NCBI RefSeq assembly: GCF_001427635.1
Contig: NZ_LMHA01000001.1
Span: 1,081,501-1,145,500, forward strand
DNA length: 64,000 nucleotides
Direction of reading: 5' to 3'
Source: Pseudoxanthomonas sp. Root65
GTDB taxonomy: Bacteria > Pseudomonadota > Gammaproteobacteria > Xanthomonadales > Xanthomonadaceae
The position numbers and the translations under genes are program-made. Shown here piece after piece: positions 53,120 to 62,843 of this stretch. Under the pieces are notes generated by a model that saw nothing but the letters and a program-made list of their open reading frames with translations, had not been told where the DNA came from and ran no database searches. Numbering within the stretch: position 1 is the stretch's first letter; every line of letters begins with the position of its first letter.

Positions 53120-54487
53120 TCAGAACTTGTACTGCATCGACACGCCGAACAGGTCGGCGCCGCCTTCGAAGTCGCCGACCAGGCGCGCGCGCGTGCTGGT
53201 GGTCAGGTCCACTTCGGGGGTGTCGACGATGTCGATCTTCACGTAGCTGGCGCTCAGCTCGAAGTGCTCGGACACGTTCCAGGTCATGCCCAGCGAGTAC
53301 CACATGCGATCCTGGTCGGGCAGGCGCGGGGTGCGGTACGGACGGCTGACCGGGGAGTCGTCGCGCGCCACGCCGGCGCGGAAGGTGAACTTGTCGCTGA
53401 ACTTGTACTCGCCGCCGATCGAATAGAACCAGTTCTCGTCCCAGTTGTAGTCCTCGACCGAGTCGGGCTGCGCGGGGTTGTCGAACTCGATGCGGATTTC
53501 CTGCAGCGACGACCATTCGGTGCGGGTGGCTTCGGCCATCACGGTGAAGCGGTCGGTGGCGTAGTAGGTGGCGCTGAATGCATCGACGGCCGGCGTGGTC
53601 AGGTCGGCACCACCGCCGCCATTGATGAAGACGCTGTTGCCCAGCGCGGCGCGCACGTTGGCCGGCACTTCGAACACCGAGTCGCCATCCAGTTCATGGT
53701 CGACCTCGGAACGGTGCGAGTAGCCCAGCGACAGCTTGTCGGTCGGACGCCAGTTGACGCCGACGATCCAGCCCAGGCCATTGTGGGTGCCGTTGATGCT
53801 GGCGAAGCCGTCGTTGCGCTGCGGACCGAACTGCGCGGTCGGGCCCACGCACGCGGCCGGGCTGCGGCCACAGATGATGGTGCCGAAGTCGACGGCGTTG
53901 GACAGGGTCACGTCGGCGTGTTCGTAGATCAGGCCGGCGCCGACCGAGAAGCTGTCGCTCAGCTCGAGCGAGGCGGCAAGGGTCAGGTCGACGATCTTCA
54001 CGTCCGATTCCAGCGCGTGGTAACGGCCCTTCCAGCCGGCGTCGTATTCGGTCTTCAGGCCGAACGGCGCGCTGATCATCATGCCCAGCGTCAGGTATTC
54101 GAAATCGCCGCTCAGCGGCAGGATGAAGGACGCGGCCGGCACGGCGGCCACGTCACCGGCGTCGCCGCCGTTGCCGCCGGTCAGCGGCTGCTGGAACGGG
54201 GTGCCGGTGGCGGCGGTGCCGTTGCCGGTGAATTCGTAGGACAGGTCGATCGCGGTGACGTCGGCCTGCAGGGTGCGCTCGGTGAAGGTGGACATGACGG
54301 CGGGGTTGTTGACCACCACCGAGGCGTCGCCCTTGGCGGAGGCCGAACCGGCCATCGCGCGGCCCTGGGCCTTGACGCTGTTTTCCTTCAGCTGGAAGGC
54401 GGCGGCGTGGACGTCGCCATAGGCGAGGACGCCGGCGATGCCGAGGGCCAGCGCCGAGACGCGGGTGAGGTGCTTAGCAAATTCCAT
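53120..54487 (-). CDS. FadL/OmpP1-family outer-membrane transporter
   Basis: Outer-membrane barrel for long-chain fatty acids or other hydrophobic compounds (455 aa). The signal peptide ends near GDVHAA; AAFQLKENSVKAQGRAMAG and the NNPAVMSTF (NPA) motif form the N-terminal hatch, followed by alternating amphipathic strands and a terminal QYKF. The start at 54487 has GGAG upstream and fits the signal peptide; the frame extends 22 codons further without one. Substrate range cannot be read from sequence. Confidence 0.9.
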   Translation of the reverse strand: MEFAKHLTRVSALALGIAGVLAYGDVHAAAFQLKENSVKAQGRAMAGSASAKGDASVVVNNPAVMSTFTERTLQADVTAIDLSYEFTGNGTAATGTPFQQPLTGGNGGDAGDVAAVPAASFILPLSGDFEYLTLGMMISAPFGLKTEYDAGWKGRYHALESDVKIVDLTLAASLELSDSFSVGAGLIYEHADVTLSNAVDFGTIICGRSPAACVGPTAQFGPQRNDGFASINGTHNGLGWIVGVNWRPTDKLSLGYSHRSEVDHELDGDSVFEVPANVRAALGNSVFINGGGGADLTTPAVDAFSATYYATDRFTVMAEATRTEWSSLQEIRIEFDNPAQPDSVEDYNWDENWFYSIGGEYKFSDKFTFRAGVARDDSPVSRPYRTPRLPDQDRMWYSLGMTWNVSEHFELSASYVKIDIVDTPEVDLTTSTRARLVGDFEGGADLFGVSMQYKF

Positions 54488-54599
54488 GGAGTGTCTCCGG
54501 AGACGTGGGTAATGAGTACCTGCGCCGATCCGGTCGCGGGTGTTGTATTCCACCCGTTCGACCTGCCGGAAGCCCCTCCCGACATACGACGCCGTATGC

Positions 54600-54627
54600 A
54601 GTATACCCGCTAACTAAACTCTAACAA
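54600..54627 (-). promoter_or_regulatory. Putative sigma-70 promoter of the fadL-like gene
   Basis: On the minus strand TTGTTA (54627-54622), a 16-base spacer and TATACT (54605-54600), about 110 bases upstream of the start codon. The region is locally A+T-rich compared with its surroundings. Confidence 0.55.
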
Positions 54628-54710
54628 TCCGCTGTAAGTCATTGCCCCTATTCAGTTTCGTTGCGCTGCACCATGGGCAGTGCGGCAGGGACCGGCTACA
54701 GTGCGCGCGC

Positions 54711-55403
54711 ATGTTCGTCTCACTGCCTTCCCGCCGGAAACCCCCCGTCCGCTGGGCCACGCCCGCCCTGCTGGTCCTGTTGTCCGCCACCTTCTGTTGG
54801 GCGCTCACGCTCGGGGACGCCGCGCAGGGCCACCTGCTGACCCGGTGGGGTGCGTTGACCGGGGGCATGGTGGCGCCGGAGGTGTGGCTGGCCTCGCTGC
54901 AGAGCGGCACGGTGCTGCGGCTGTTCACGGCGCTGTTCCTGCACGCGGACTGGGCGCACCTGCTGGGCAACCTGGTGTTCCTGCTGATCTTCGGCCTGCC
55001 GTCGGAGCGCGCGATGGGACCGTGGCGGTTCCTGCTGCTGTTCCTGGTGGGCGGTGCCGTGGCCAACGTGGCCGCCGTGCTGAGCATCGGCACACCGGAC
55101 CGCGTCATCATCGGCGCCAGCGGCGCGATCTCGGCGGTCATCGGCGCCTATCTGGCGCTGTTCCCCACCGCCAAGCTCGGCGTGGTGCTGCCGCTGGGCC
55201 TGTTCCTAGAATTCGTCAAGGCGCCCGCCTCGCTGCTGATCGGCATCTGGGCGCTGCTGCAGGTCGTGTTCGCCTACACCGGCCCGGCCTTCGGTGCGGT
55301 GGCGTGGTGGGCGCACATCGCCGGTTTCCTGTTCGGCGTAGTGTTCGCCCTGTTCGTGCGCGCCGCCATCGCGCGGCGGATGCGCCAGCGGCAAGGGTAT
55401 TGA
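54711..55403 (+). CDS. Rhomboid intramembrane serine protease
   Basis: Six-helix intramembrane protease (230 aa). FLHADWAHLLGNLVFLLIFG carries the conserved His78, His83 and Asn87; the catalytic serine is Ser137 in IIGASGAISAVIGAYL, and the catalytic histidine His202 in AWWAHIAGFLFG. All residues needed for activity are present. Substrates of such proteases are mostly unknown in this group. Divergent from the fadL-like gene. Confidence 0.92.
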   Translation: MFVSLPSRRKPPVRWATPALLVLLSATFCWALTLGDAAQGHLLTRWGALTGGMVAPEVWLASLQSGTVLRLFTALFLHADWAHLLGNLVFLLIFGLPSERAMGPWRFLLLFLVGGAVANVAAVLSIGTPDRVIIGASGAISAVIGAYLALFPTAKLGVVLPLGLFLEFVKAPASLLIGIWALLQVVFAYTGPAFGAVAWWAHIAGFLFGVVFALFVRAAIARRMRQRQGY

Positions 55404-55406
55404 AGG

Positions 55407-55502
55407 CAGGAGTGAGGAGAGAGAAGTAGAGAAGTGAGGAGTGAGAAAAGGCGGCCGTGCTTTCGCTCACTCCTCACTCCTCACTCCTCTCCCCTCACTC
55501 CT
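55407..55502. repeat. GTGAGGAGTGAG-family inverted repeat
   Basis: Purine-rich left arm (55407-55450) with several GAGTGAGGA units faces a complementary right arm (55466-55502) of CTCACTCC units. It ends exactly where the TATAAT of the next gene begins. Related to 32365-32429. Confidence 0.8.
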
Positions 55503-55507
55503 ATAAT
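55502..55507 (+). promoter_or_regulatory. TATAAT box six bases before an ATG
   Basis: Consensus -10 hexamer TATAAT whose end is only six bases from the ATG at 55514. Initiation at the usual distance would fall on or next to the A of the start codon. No clear -35 box lies in the repeat upstream. Confidence 0.5.
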
Positions 55508-55513
55508 CCCCGT

Positions 55514-55834
55514 ATGAAGAAGACGCTCTACAAGATCACCTTCCACAACCACACCAAGGTCTACGAGCTGTACGCACACAAGGTGGCCGCCAGTGGACTG
55601 TGGGGCTTCACCGAAGTCGCCGACCTGGTCTTCGATGTGCACGAGGGACTGGTGGTGGATCCCACCGAAGAGCGGCTGCGCGACGAGTTCGGCAACACCC
55701 GGGTGCTGCACCTGCCGATGCAGAGCATCATCCGGGTCGAGGAAGTCGAGCGGAAAGGCCAGTCGGCGATCCGCGATGCGGCCACCGGCGAGAAAGTGGT
55801 CACGCCGTTCCCGATGCCGGCCAAGCCGCGCTAA
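55514..55834 (+). CDS. DUF1820 family protein
   Basis: Small soluble protein (106 aa) recognised as DUF1820 from LYKITFHNHTKVYELYAHKV, GLWGFTEVADLVFD and HLPMQSIIRVEEVERKG. Function unknown; conserved in gammaproteobacteria. No ribosome-binding site precedes it, only CCCCGT between TATAAT and ATG, so it may be translated from a leaderless mRNA. A REP pair separates it from the convergent ctpA gene. Confidence 0.85.
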   Translation: MKKTLYKITFHNHTKVYELYAHKVAASGLWGFTEVADLVFDVHEGLVVDPTEERLRDEFGNTRVLHLPMQSIIRVEEVERKGQSAIRDAATGEKVVTPFPMPAKPR

Positions 55835-55853
55835 ACGGGAAAGTCGATCATCC

Positions 55854-55915
55854 TGTGGGAGCGACGTCAGTCGCGAATTGCCGAAGCCGGTATCGCGACT
55901 GACGTCGCTCCCACA
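55854..55915. repeat. REP-like inverted pair (TGTGGGAGCGACGT family)
   Basis: Arms 55854-55876 and 55893-55915 are perfect inverted copies with a 16-base spacer, between convergent genes. Confidence 0.88.
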
Positions 55916-55924
55916 CCGTCGTGC

Positions 55925-57271
55925 TCAGCGCCGCTGCCGATCCGACGTTGTCCGCGCCGTTGCCGCGACCTTCTTCAGTTCCGCCAATGCGGCGGTGATC
56001 GGCGCCTCGCCATCCAGCACGTCGCCGGGCACGTAGCCGGCGGCGCCTTCTTCGTCGCCGCGCAGATGGCCGGGCAGCGTGGCCTCGGTGATGAAGAGCT
56101 GGCCGTCCTGTTCCACTACGGAACCCGGCTTGCCGCCCGTCTCCGGCTTCACCACCACGTCCGGCACGATGCCGCTGGCCTGGATCGACTTGCCGCTGGG
56201 CGTGTAATAACGCGCGGTGGTCAGCTTGACCGAGTCGCCGTTGTCCAGCGGCAGCACGGTCTGCACCGAGCCCTTGCCGAAGGTGCGGCTGCCGACCACG
56301 CGCGCGCGCTGGTTGTCGCGCAGCGCACCGGCCAGCACTTCCGATGCGCTGGCCGAACCGGCATCGACCAGCACCACCACGGGCGCGCCGTCCAGGCGGT
56401 CGCCGGGCGTGGCGTCGAACTTGGAATCGCTGATCGACAGGCGTCCGCGCGTGCTGACGATGTTGCCCGTGTCCAGCAGGTCGTCGGCGATCTGCACGGC
56501 CGCCAGCAGCAGGCCACCCGGATTGCTGCGCAGGTCCAGCACCAGGCCGCGCAGCGTGCCGGTCTCCTGCAGTTTGTCGACCTGCTTCTGGAAGTCGGCG
56601 GCGGTGTCGGTCTGGAAGGCGCTGATGCGCACGTAGCCGTAGCCCGGTTCGAGCACGCGGCTGCGCACGCTGGCCACGCGGATGGTGTCGCGCACCAGGC
56701 TGACGTCGAACGGCTTGGGCGTGCCCTCGCGCACGATGGTCAGCACGATCCTGCTGCCGGGCGCGCCGCGCAGCGGTTCCATGCCGTCCTCGGCACTGAT
56801 CGGCTTGCCGTCGATCGCGGTGATCAGGTCGCCGGACTTGATGCCGGCCTTGGCGGCGGGCGTGTCGTCGATGGGTGAGACCACCAGCAATGTGCGGTCG
56901 GGTTGCTGCATCAGTTCCACGCCGATGCCTTCGTAGGCGCCGTTGGCCTGCTCGTCGAAGGCTTCGGAATCGGCCTTGTCGAAATAGGTGCTGTGCGGAT
57001 CCAGGTCGAGCAGCAGGCCGCGGATCGCGGACTGCATCAGCTTCTTGTCCTCGACCGGTTCGACGTAGGCCTCCTTGACCGCGTTGAACACCGCCACGTA
57101 GCGGCGGATTTCCTCCAGCGGCACCTTCGGCGCGTTCTCCGCGGCGTCGGGATCGTCGCTGGGCGCGACCACCGGGGGCGTCTCCGGCAGCGGGGCCTGC
57201 TGCTGCGCCCAGGCCGGCAGCGCGGCGAGCAGGGCGACGGTCAGGAGAGCCAGGGGAAGACGCTGCAGCAT
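55925..57271 (-). CDS. ctpA: C-terminal processing protease (S41)
   Basis: Periplasmic tail-specific protease (448 aa) with a signal peptide (LPAWAQ), a PDZ domain (about residues 108-190) and the S41 catalytic domain. The Ser/Lys dyad is Ser308 in GSASASEVLAGAL and Lys333 in TFGKGSVQ, 25 apart as in E. coli Prc. LDPHSTYF and LDLRSNPGGLL are typical. It lies 119 bases after envC in the conserved gpmI-envC-ctpA order, which links it to cell-wall hydrolase control. Confidence 0.94.
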   Translation of the reverse strand: MLQRLPLALLTVALLAALPAWAQQQAPLPETPPVVAPSDDPDAAENAPKVPLEEIRRYVAVFNAVKEAYVEPVEDKKLMQSAIRGLLLDLDPHSTYFDKADSEAFDEQANGAYEGIGVELMQQPDRTLLVVSPIDDTPAAKAGIKSGDLITAIDGKPISAEDGMEPLRGAPGSRIVLTIVREGTPKPFDVSLVRDTIRVASVRSRVLEPGYGYVRISAFQTDTAADFQKQVDKLQETGTLRGLVLDLRSNPGGLLLAAVQIADDLLDTGNIVSTRGRLSISDSKFDATPGDRLDGAPVVVLVDAGSASASEVLAGALRDNQRARVVGSRTFGKGSVQTVLPLDNGDSVKLTTARYYTPSGKSIQASGIVPDVVVKPETGGKPGSVVEQDGQLFITEATLPGHLRGDEEGAAGYVPGDVLDGEAPITAALAELKKVAATARTTSDRQRR

Positions 57272-57390
57272 GCGCGGAGCTCCGGATAGGGCGGACGATG
57301 GACACCGCGAACGCCCGCGGAGTTCATCCGGATTATGCGTGAAGCCGTGCGGACCGGATGTTCAAGCCGGGTTATGGCCGGCGGCGCCGT

Positions 57391-58647
57391 TCATCGCCGC
57401 TGCAGCCACGAGGACGGATCGACCGGCTGGCCGTTGCGGCGCAGTTCGAAGTACAGCGCGGCCTGGCCCTGCCCGCCCGAGGTGCCGACGCGGGCGACCG
57501 CATCGCCGCGCTTCACCCGCTCGCCACTGTCCTTCAGCAGACTGTCGTTGTGCGCATACAGGCTCATGTAGCCGTTGCCGTGGTCGAGGATCAGGATCAG
57601 GCCGTAGCCGGTCATCCATTCCGAGAACACCACGGTGCCGTCGGCCACCGCCGTGACCGGGGTGCCGGACGGCGCACCGATCAGCACGCCGGTGCTGGCG
57701 CGGCCATCCGGCAGGCGGCCACCGTAGCGCGCCAGCAGGTTGCCCGAGACCGGCCAGCCCAAGCCACCCACTTTCAACGGCGGTGCGGATGCCACGGACG
57801 GACGCGGCGGCGGGGCGCGCGGCGTACGCGCGGTCGCGCCGCCGCCCTCGCGCTTCTGTGCCGCCGCGGCGGCAGCGGCTTCGCGGCGCGCAGCGGCGCG
57901 ACGTTCGGCCTCGGCCCGGGCGGCGGCGGCACGCAGGTTCGCGAGCAGGCGTTCCAGCGAACGCGCATCCTGTCCCAACGCCTTTTCCTTGCTCGCACGA
58001 TCCTGGTAACGCTGGTCCAGATCGGCCACCAGGCTGGCGCGCGCCTTGCGGTCCTTCTCGAGTTGCGACACCTGCTCGCGCTGCTTCGCGCGCGCCGCAT
58101 CCAGTTCGGCGCGGCGGGCGGCGATGTCCTGCTCCACCTGGTCCAGCGCCGCCAGTTCGGTGTTGAGGGATTCGATGCGGCGTGCCTGGTCGCGCTGCAC
58201 GTAGCGGTGGTAGGCGAGCAGGCGGTTGGCGTCGGCCACACGCTCCTGCGACAGCAGCACCTTCAGCGGCGCATCGTCGCCGCGTTGGTACGCCGCGCGC
58301 ACCAGTCCCGCCAGTTGCGCGCGCTGGGCCGCCTGCTGTGCGCGCATCGCATCGCGCTGGCGCTGCAGGTCTTCCAGTGCGGCGGCTTCGCGGCGCAGCG
58401 CCGCTTCGGTCTCGGCCAGCGAGCGCGTGGTCCGCCCGACCTGTTCGTCCGCGTCACGCAGCTGGCGCGAGGCGGCGCCGCGCTCGCCTTCCAGTTTGCG
58501 GCGCTCCTGCGCGATCGACTTCAGCTCGCTGCGCACGCGCTGCAGCTTCTGCTCGGCCTCGCGCGAGGACTGCGCCGGCGCAGGCGCCATCAGCGACAAC
58601 CCTGCGAGCAGGAGCACGCCGCATGCGAGCCGGACGCGATGCGGCAT
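57391..58647 (-). CDS. envC: Murein hydrolase activator EnvC-like
   Basis: Periplasmic coiled-coil protein (418 aa): signal peptide (APAQS), two long coiled coils (about residues 28-255), an Ala/Arg-rich linker and a C-terminal LytM (M23) domain. As in E. coli EnvC the zinc ligands of true M23 peptidases are not conserved (STGVLIGAPSGTPV lacks the HxxxD histidine), so it should activate amidases at the division site rather than cut peptidoglycan. Its start overlaps the gpmI stop (TGATG arrangement). Confidence 0.92.
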   Translation of the reverse strand: MPHRVRLACGVLLLAGLSLMAPAPAQSSREAEQKLQRVRSELKSIAQERRKLEGERGAASRQLRDADEQVGRTTRSLAETEAALRREAAALEDLQRQRDAMRAQQAAQRAQLAGLVRAAYQRGDDAPLKVLLSQERVADANRLLAYHRYVQRDQARRIESLNTELAALDQVEQDIAARRAELDAARAKQREQVSQLEKDRKARASLVADLDQRYQDRASKEKALGQDARSLERLLANLRAAAARAEAERRAAARREAAAAAAAQKREGGGATARTPRAPPPRPSVASAPPLKVGGLGWPVSGNLLARYGGRLPDGRASTGVLIGAPSGTPVTAVADGTVVFSEWMTGYGLILILDHGNGYMSLYAHNDSLLKDSGERVKRGDAVARVGTSGGQGQAALYFELRRNGQPVDPSSWLQRR

Positions 58648-60203
58648 CAGGCGTCGATCAGGCTGCGGCCGCTCATGTCGGCCGGTTGCGGCAGGCCCAG
58701 CAGCTGCAGCAGCGTCGGCGCGACATCGCGCAACGCGCCGCCGCTGCGCAGCGTGACGACCGGCGCGCCTGCCGGCTGCACCAGCACCAGCGGCACCGGG
58801 CCGACCGTGTGCGCGGTATGGGGCTGACCGGTGGCCGGATCGCGCATCATCTCCAGATTGCCGTGGTCGGCGGTGATGATCATCGCGCCGTCCGCCTGGC
58901 GCACGGCGGCATCGATCGCGCCCACGGCCTTGTCCACCGCCTGCGCGGCCAGGATCGCGGCCTGCAGGTCGCCGCTGTGGCCGACCATGTCGGGATTGGC
59001 GATGTTGCAGACGATGGCATCGAAGCGGCCCGAGCCGATCGCGTCGACCAGCTTCTCGGTCAGCTCCGGGCAGCTCATCTCCGGCTGCAGGTCGTAGGTG
59101 GCGACCTTGGGGCTGGGGATCAGGATGCGCTCCTCGCCGGCGAACACGTCCTCGCGGCCGCCGCTGAAGAAGAACGTCACGTGCGCGTACTTCTCCGTCT
59201 CGGCAATGCGCAGCTGGGTCAGGCCGTGCTCGGTCAGCAGCTCGCCGAAGGTTTCGCGCAGGTCATCCGGCGCGAACGCCACCGGCGCCGGCAGCTTCGC
59301 GTCGTATTCGGTCAGGCAGACGTAGCGGGCGAGCGTGGGCACGCGCGCGTCGAATCCGTCGAACGCCGGCGACACGAACGCCGCGCTCAACTGGCGCGCG
59401 CGGTCGGCGCGGAAATTCATGAACACCACCGCATCGCCATCGGCCATCGGCCGCGCGCCGTCGATGACGGTGGGCAGCACGAATTCGTCGTTCTCGCCGC
59501 GCGCATACGCGGCCTCGAGCGCGGCGATGCCACTGGCGGCATGGTGGTCGCTGCTGGCTTCGACCATCGCGTCCCACGCCAGCCGCACGCGGTCCCAGCG
59601 CTTGTCGCGGTCCATCGCGTAGTAGCGGCCGCTGACCGAGGCGATGTGCGCATTACCGAGTTTCGCGCACAGGTCCTGCAGCGCACGCAGACTGGGTTCG
59701 GCCGACTTCGGCGGCGTGTCGCGGCCATCGAGGAAGGCATGCACCGCCACCCGCGGCACGCCCTGGCGCCTGGCCAGCTCCAGCATCGCGAAGATGTGCA
59801 GCTCATGACTGTGCACGCCGCCCGGCGACAGCAGGCCGAACACGTGCAGCGTCTTGCCGTCGGCCTTGGCTGCGTCGCAGGCGGCGACGAGCTCGGCATT
59901 GGTGTAGAAGCTGCCGTCTTCGATGGCGGCGTCGATGCGGGTCAGGTCCTGGTAGACGATGCGGCCCGCGCCCAGGTTCATGTGGCCGACTTCGGAGTTG
60001 CCCATCTGCCCGTCGGGCAGGCCCACGTGGCGTCCCTCGGTGTGGATCAGCGTGTGCGGCGCGGTGGCCAGCAGGCGGCGCCAGTTCGGCAACTCGGCCT
60101 GCGCCAGCGCGTTGTCGGTGGGGTCTTCGCGATGGCCCCAGCCATCCAGGATCAGCAGCACGACGGGCTTGGGACGCTTCACGGACGCAGGGGATGCGGA
60201 CAC
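58647..60203 (-). CDS. gpmI: Phosphoglycerate mutase, 2,3-BPG-independent
   Basis: Manganese-dependent glycolytic enzyme (518 aa) interconverting 3- and 2-phosphoglycerate. [14 protein letters not shown] starts the metal site; the phosphoserine is Ser70 in [44 protein letters not shown] and [11 protein letters not shown] complete it. The start is GTG, either at 60203 or seven codons later at 60182. gpmI upstream of envC and ctpA is a common gammaproteobacterial order. Confidence 0.95.
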   Translation of the reverse strand: MSASPASVKRPKPVVLLILDGWGHREDPTDNALAQAELPNWRRLLATAPHTLIHTEGRHVGLPDGQMGNSEVGHMNLGAGRIVYQDLTRIDAAIEDGSFYTNAELVAACDAAKADGKTLHVFGLLSPGGVHSHELHIFAMLELARRQGVPRVAVHAFLDGRDTPPKSAEPSLRALQDLCAKLGNAHIASVSGRYYAMDRDKRWDRVRLAWDAMVEASSDHHAASGIAALEAAYARGENDEFVLPTVIDGARPMADGDAVVFMNFRADRARQLSAAFVSPAFDGFDARVPTLARYVCLTEYDAKLPAPVAFAPDDLRETFGELLTEHGLTQLRIAETEKYAHVTFFFSGGREDVFAGEERILIPSPKVATYDLQPEMSCPELTEKLVDAIGSGRFDAIVCNIANPDMVGHSGDLQAAILAAQAVDKAVGAIDAAVRQADGAMIITADHGNLEMMRDPATGQPHTAHTVGPVPLVLVQPAGAPVVTLRSGGALRDVAPTLLQLLGLPQPADMSGRSLIDA

Positions 60204-60338
60204 GGCAGGATTCCAGTGACTTCAGGCAGGTGACGATTGTAGCCAAGCATGGTGCCATCCTTGTCCGCACGCCAGCGTTTAAACCCTCGTCCACACTGGC
60301 GCATCAGACCGATACGAGACCACCCGAGAGGCAACCCC

Positions 60339-60998
60339 ATGATCCGTCCCCGTACCGCGCTGCTGCTGACCCTGGCCCTGGCCACCACGCCTGCCCTGGC
60401 CCAGCAGGAAATCTCCAAGGTCAACGGCAGCATCACCGCCGACGCCGGCCAGGCCTATGGCGACCTGGACACCGTCAACGGCAGCATCCGCATCGCCGAA
60501 GGCGCCACCGCCGAGGACGCCAGCACCGTCAACGGCAGCATCAACGTCGGCGACAAGGCACGCGTCGATTCGCTGGAAACCGTCAACGGCTCCATCCGTG
60601 TCGGCAAGGACGTGCAGGTCCGCAAGGACGTGGAGACCGTCAACGGCAGCATCTTCACCGACCGCGGCACCACCGTCGGCGGCGGCATCGAGACCGTCAA
60701 CGGCGCCATCGGCCTGGTCGCCACCCAACTGGCCGGCGGCATCGAAACGGTCAACGGCGACATCACGGTCGGTATCGGCTCGCAGGTGAAGGGCGGCATC
60801 AAGGTCGAGAAGCCGCAGGGCTGGAGCATCAAGCCCAAGCGCGACCCGCGCATCATCATCGGACCGAATGCCGTGGTCGAAGGCCCGCTGGTGTTCGAGC
60901 GCCCCGTCACCCTGTACGTGCACACCAGCGCCAAGGTCGGCACGATCACCGGTGCCACCGCCAAGCCGTTCAGCACCGACACCGCACCGGCCGAGTAA
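60339..60998 (+). CDS. Exported VNG-repeat protein, predicted beta-helix
   Basis: Small exported protein (219 aa): signal peptide ending near PALAQQ, then seven repeats of 18-19 residues, each starting VNG[SAD]I (as in ETVNGSIRVGKDVQVRKD), then a basic segment KPQGWSIKPKRDPR and a closing part with IGPNAVVEGPLVFERPVTLY. One short strand pattern per turn suggests a solenoid or beta-helix like bactofilins or DUF4097-type proteins. No catalytic motif is seen. It is divergent from gpmI. Function unknown. Confidence 0.8.
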   Translation: MIRPRTALLLTLALATTPALAQQEISKVNGSITADAGQAYGDLDTVNGSIRIAEGATAEDASTVNGSINVGDKARVDSLETVNGSIRVGKDVQVRKDVETVNGSIFTDRGTTVGGGIETVNGAIGLVATQLAGGIETVNGDITVGIGSQVKGGIKVEKPQGWSIKPKRDPRIIIGPNAVVEGPLVFERPVTLYVHTSAKVGTITGATAKPFSTDTAPAE

Positions 60999-61009
60999 GT
61001 CTTTCTGCC

Positions 61010-61033
61010 CCCTCCCCCGCGCGCGGGGGAGGG
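61010..61033. repeat. CCCTCCCC hairpin
   Basis: Near-perfect palindrome of CCCTCCCCC and GGGGGAGGG around a GCGCGC centre, 12 bases after the VNG-repeat gene, followed by GTTGGGGTGGGGG. Related G/C hairpins lie near 52925 and 63050. There is no T run, so termination is uncertain. Confidence 0.65.
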
Positions 61034-61114
61034 TTGGGGTGGGGGCGCTGTTCGCGCAAAGCCGGACCCACCCATTGCCGCTAGAATCGGGGTTCCGTCC
61101 GTTGAGGAATCCCG

Positions 61115-62818
61115 ATGTCCCGCAAGTTGATGCTGGTGCTTGCCACCGCCGCCGCCCTGGCCGCGTGCAAGCGCGAACCCGAGGCGCCCGCCGTCGCGCC
61201 GGAAGCCGCCACGCCGCCCGCCGCGGCGCACACCTTCACCGCCGACATCACCGAGGGCGACTTCGCCGACATGGTGAACACGCTGGCCTCGGACGAGTTC
61301 GAAGGCCGCGCGCCTGGCTCGGTCGGCGAAGAGAAGACCGCCGCCTATCTCGAAGCGCAGATGAAGCGCATCGGCCTGCAGCCGGGCAACAACGGCAGCT
61401 ATTTCCAGGATGTGCCGATGGTGGAGACCACCGCCGACGAGGTCGCGACCACGCTGTCGCTGACCACGTCCACCGGCAAGCGCGACCTGAAGTTCGGCAC
61501 CGATTACGTCATCGGCACCCGCACCGGCCAGACCGAGGTCAAGCTGGACGCCAGCGACCTGGTGTTCGTCGGCTACGGCGTCGACGCGCCGGAGCAGCAG
61601 TGGAACGACTACGCCGGCCAGGACTGGACCGGCAAGACCGTGGTGATGTTCGTCAACGACCCGGGCTTCCACAGCAAGGACGAGACGCTGTTCGGCGGCA
61701 ACCGCATGACCTACTACGGCCGCTGGACGTACAAGTTCGAGGAAGCCGCCCGCAAGGGCGCCGCCGCCGCCTTGATCGTGCACGACACCGACGGCGCCAG
61801 CTACGGCTGGGACGTGGTGAAGAACTCCTGGTCCGGTGCGCAGTACGACCTGCCGGCCAAGGACGATCCGGAGAAGCGCATCCCGCTGCAGGGCTGGCTG
61901 AGCGCCGAGGCCGCCAAGCAACTGTTCGCCGATGCCGGTCTCGACCTCGAGGCCGCCTACGCCAGCGCCGGCAAGCGCGGCTTCAAGCCGGTACCGCTGA
62001 AGGCGCAGCTGTCCGCCGCGGTGAAGAGCACCATCACCGAGAAGACCTCGCGCAACGTCATCGGCGTGCTGCCGGGCGCCAGCAAGCCCGACGAGGCTGT
62101 GCTGTACATGGCGCACTGGGACCACCTGGGCAAGCATGAAGGCGAAGAGGGCGACAACATCTACAACGGTGCGGTCGACAACGCGACCGGCGTGGCCGGC
62201 ATCCTGGAGATCGCCGAAGCGTTCGCCCACCAGGATCCCAAGCCCGCGCGCTCGGTGGTGTTCGTGGCGGTGACGCTGGAAGAATCCGGTCTGCTCGGCT
62301 CCAAGTACTACGTCGCGCACCCGACCTTCCCGCTCAACAAGATCGCCGGTGTGATCAACCTCGACGCGATGAGCGTGGGCGGCAAGTCCCGCGACTTCGT
62401 CGTCACCGGCAAGGGCAACTCGCAACTGGAAGACATGCTGAAGGTCTATGCCGAACAGCAGGGCCGCGTGCTCGCCGAGGAAGGCAACCCGGCCGGCGGC
62501 TACTACTTCCGCAGCGACCACTTCAACTTCGCCAAGGCCGGCGTGCCCGCGCTGTACGCCAAGGGCGGCAACGACCTGCTGGACGGCGGCGTCGAAGCCG
62601 GCAAGGCAGCGAGCGAGGAATACGCCAAGCGCTACCACCAGGCCAGCGACGAAGTGCACGACGGCTGGAAGCTGGACGGCGTGGTACAGGACCTGCAGGC
62701 GCTGTACGGCGTGGGCAAGGACCTCGCGGTCGAAGGCGCCTGGCCGAACTGGTACGACGGCAACCCGTTCAAGGCTGCGCGCGACCAGATGATGAAGACG
62801 GAACCGGCGAAGAAGTAA
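61115..62818 (+). CDS. M28-family aminopeptidase lipoprotein
   Basis: Exported zinc peptidase (567 aa) with a lipoprotein signal (LAAC), an inserted PA-like domain (about residues 110-270) and the M28 catalytic fold. Zinc ligands are visible: His in YMAHWDHLG, Asp in GAVDNATGVAGILE, the Glu pair in VTLEESGLLGS, Asp in VINLDAMSVGG and His in YFRSDHFNFAKAG. It should trim amino acids from peptides in the periplasm. A strong terminator follows. Confidence 0.92.
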   Translation: MSRKLMLVLATAAALAACKREPEAPAVAPEAATPPAAAHTFTADITEGDFADMVNTLASDEFEGRAPGSVGEEKTAAYLEAQMKRIGLQPGNNGSYFQDVPMVETTADEVATTLSLTTSTGKRDLKFGTDYVIGTRTGQTEVKLDASDLVFVGYGVDAPEQQWNDYAGQDWTGKTVVMFVNDPGFHSKDETLFGGNRMTYYGRWTYKFEEAARKGAAAALIVHDTDGASYGWDVVKNSWSGAQYDLPAKDDPEKRIPLQGWLSAEAAKQLFADAGLDLEAAYASAGKRGFKPVPLKAQLSAAVKSTITEKTSRNVIGVLPGASKPDEAVLYMAHWDHLGKHEGEEGDNIYNGAVDNATGVAGILEIAEAFAHQDPKPARSVVFVAVTLEESGLLGSKYYVAHPTFPLNKIAGVINLDAMSVGGKSRDFVVTGKGNSQLEDMLKVYAEQQGRVLAEEGNPAGGYYFRSDHFNFAKAGVPALYAKGGNDLLDGGVEAGKAASEEYAKRYHQASDEVHDGWKLDGVVQDLQALYGVGKDLAVEGAWPNWYDGNPFKAARDQMMKTEPAKK

Positions 62819-62843
62819 GCCGGGGACTGCAATGCGATACGAG

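Noticed and set aside
57391..57780. Loss of zinc ligands in the EnvC LytM domain as a sign of decay
   Set aside because: Degenerate LytM is normal for EnvC, which activates amidases instead of cutting.
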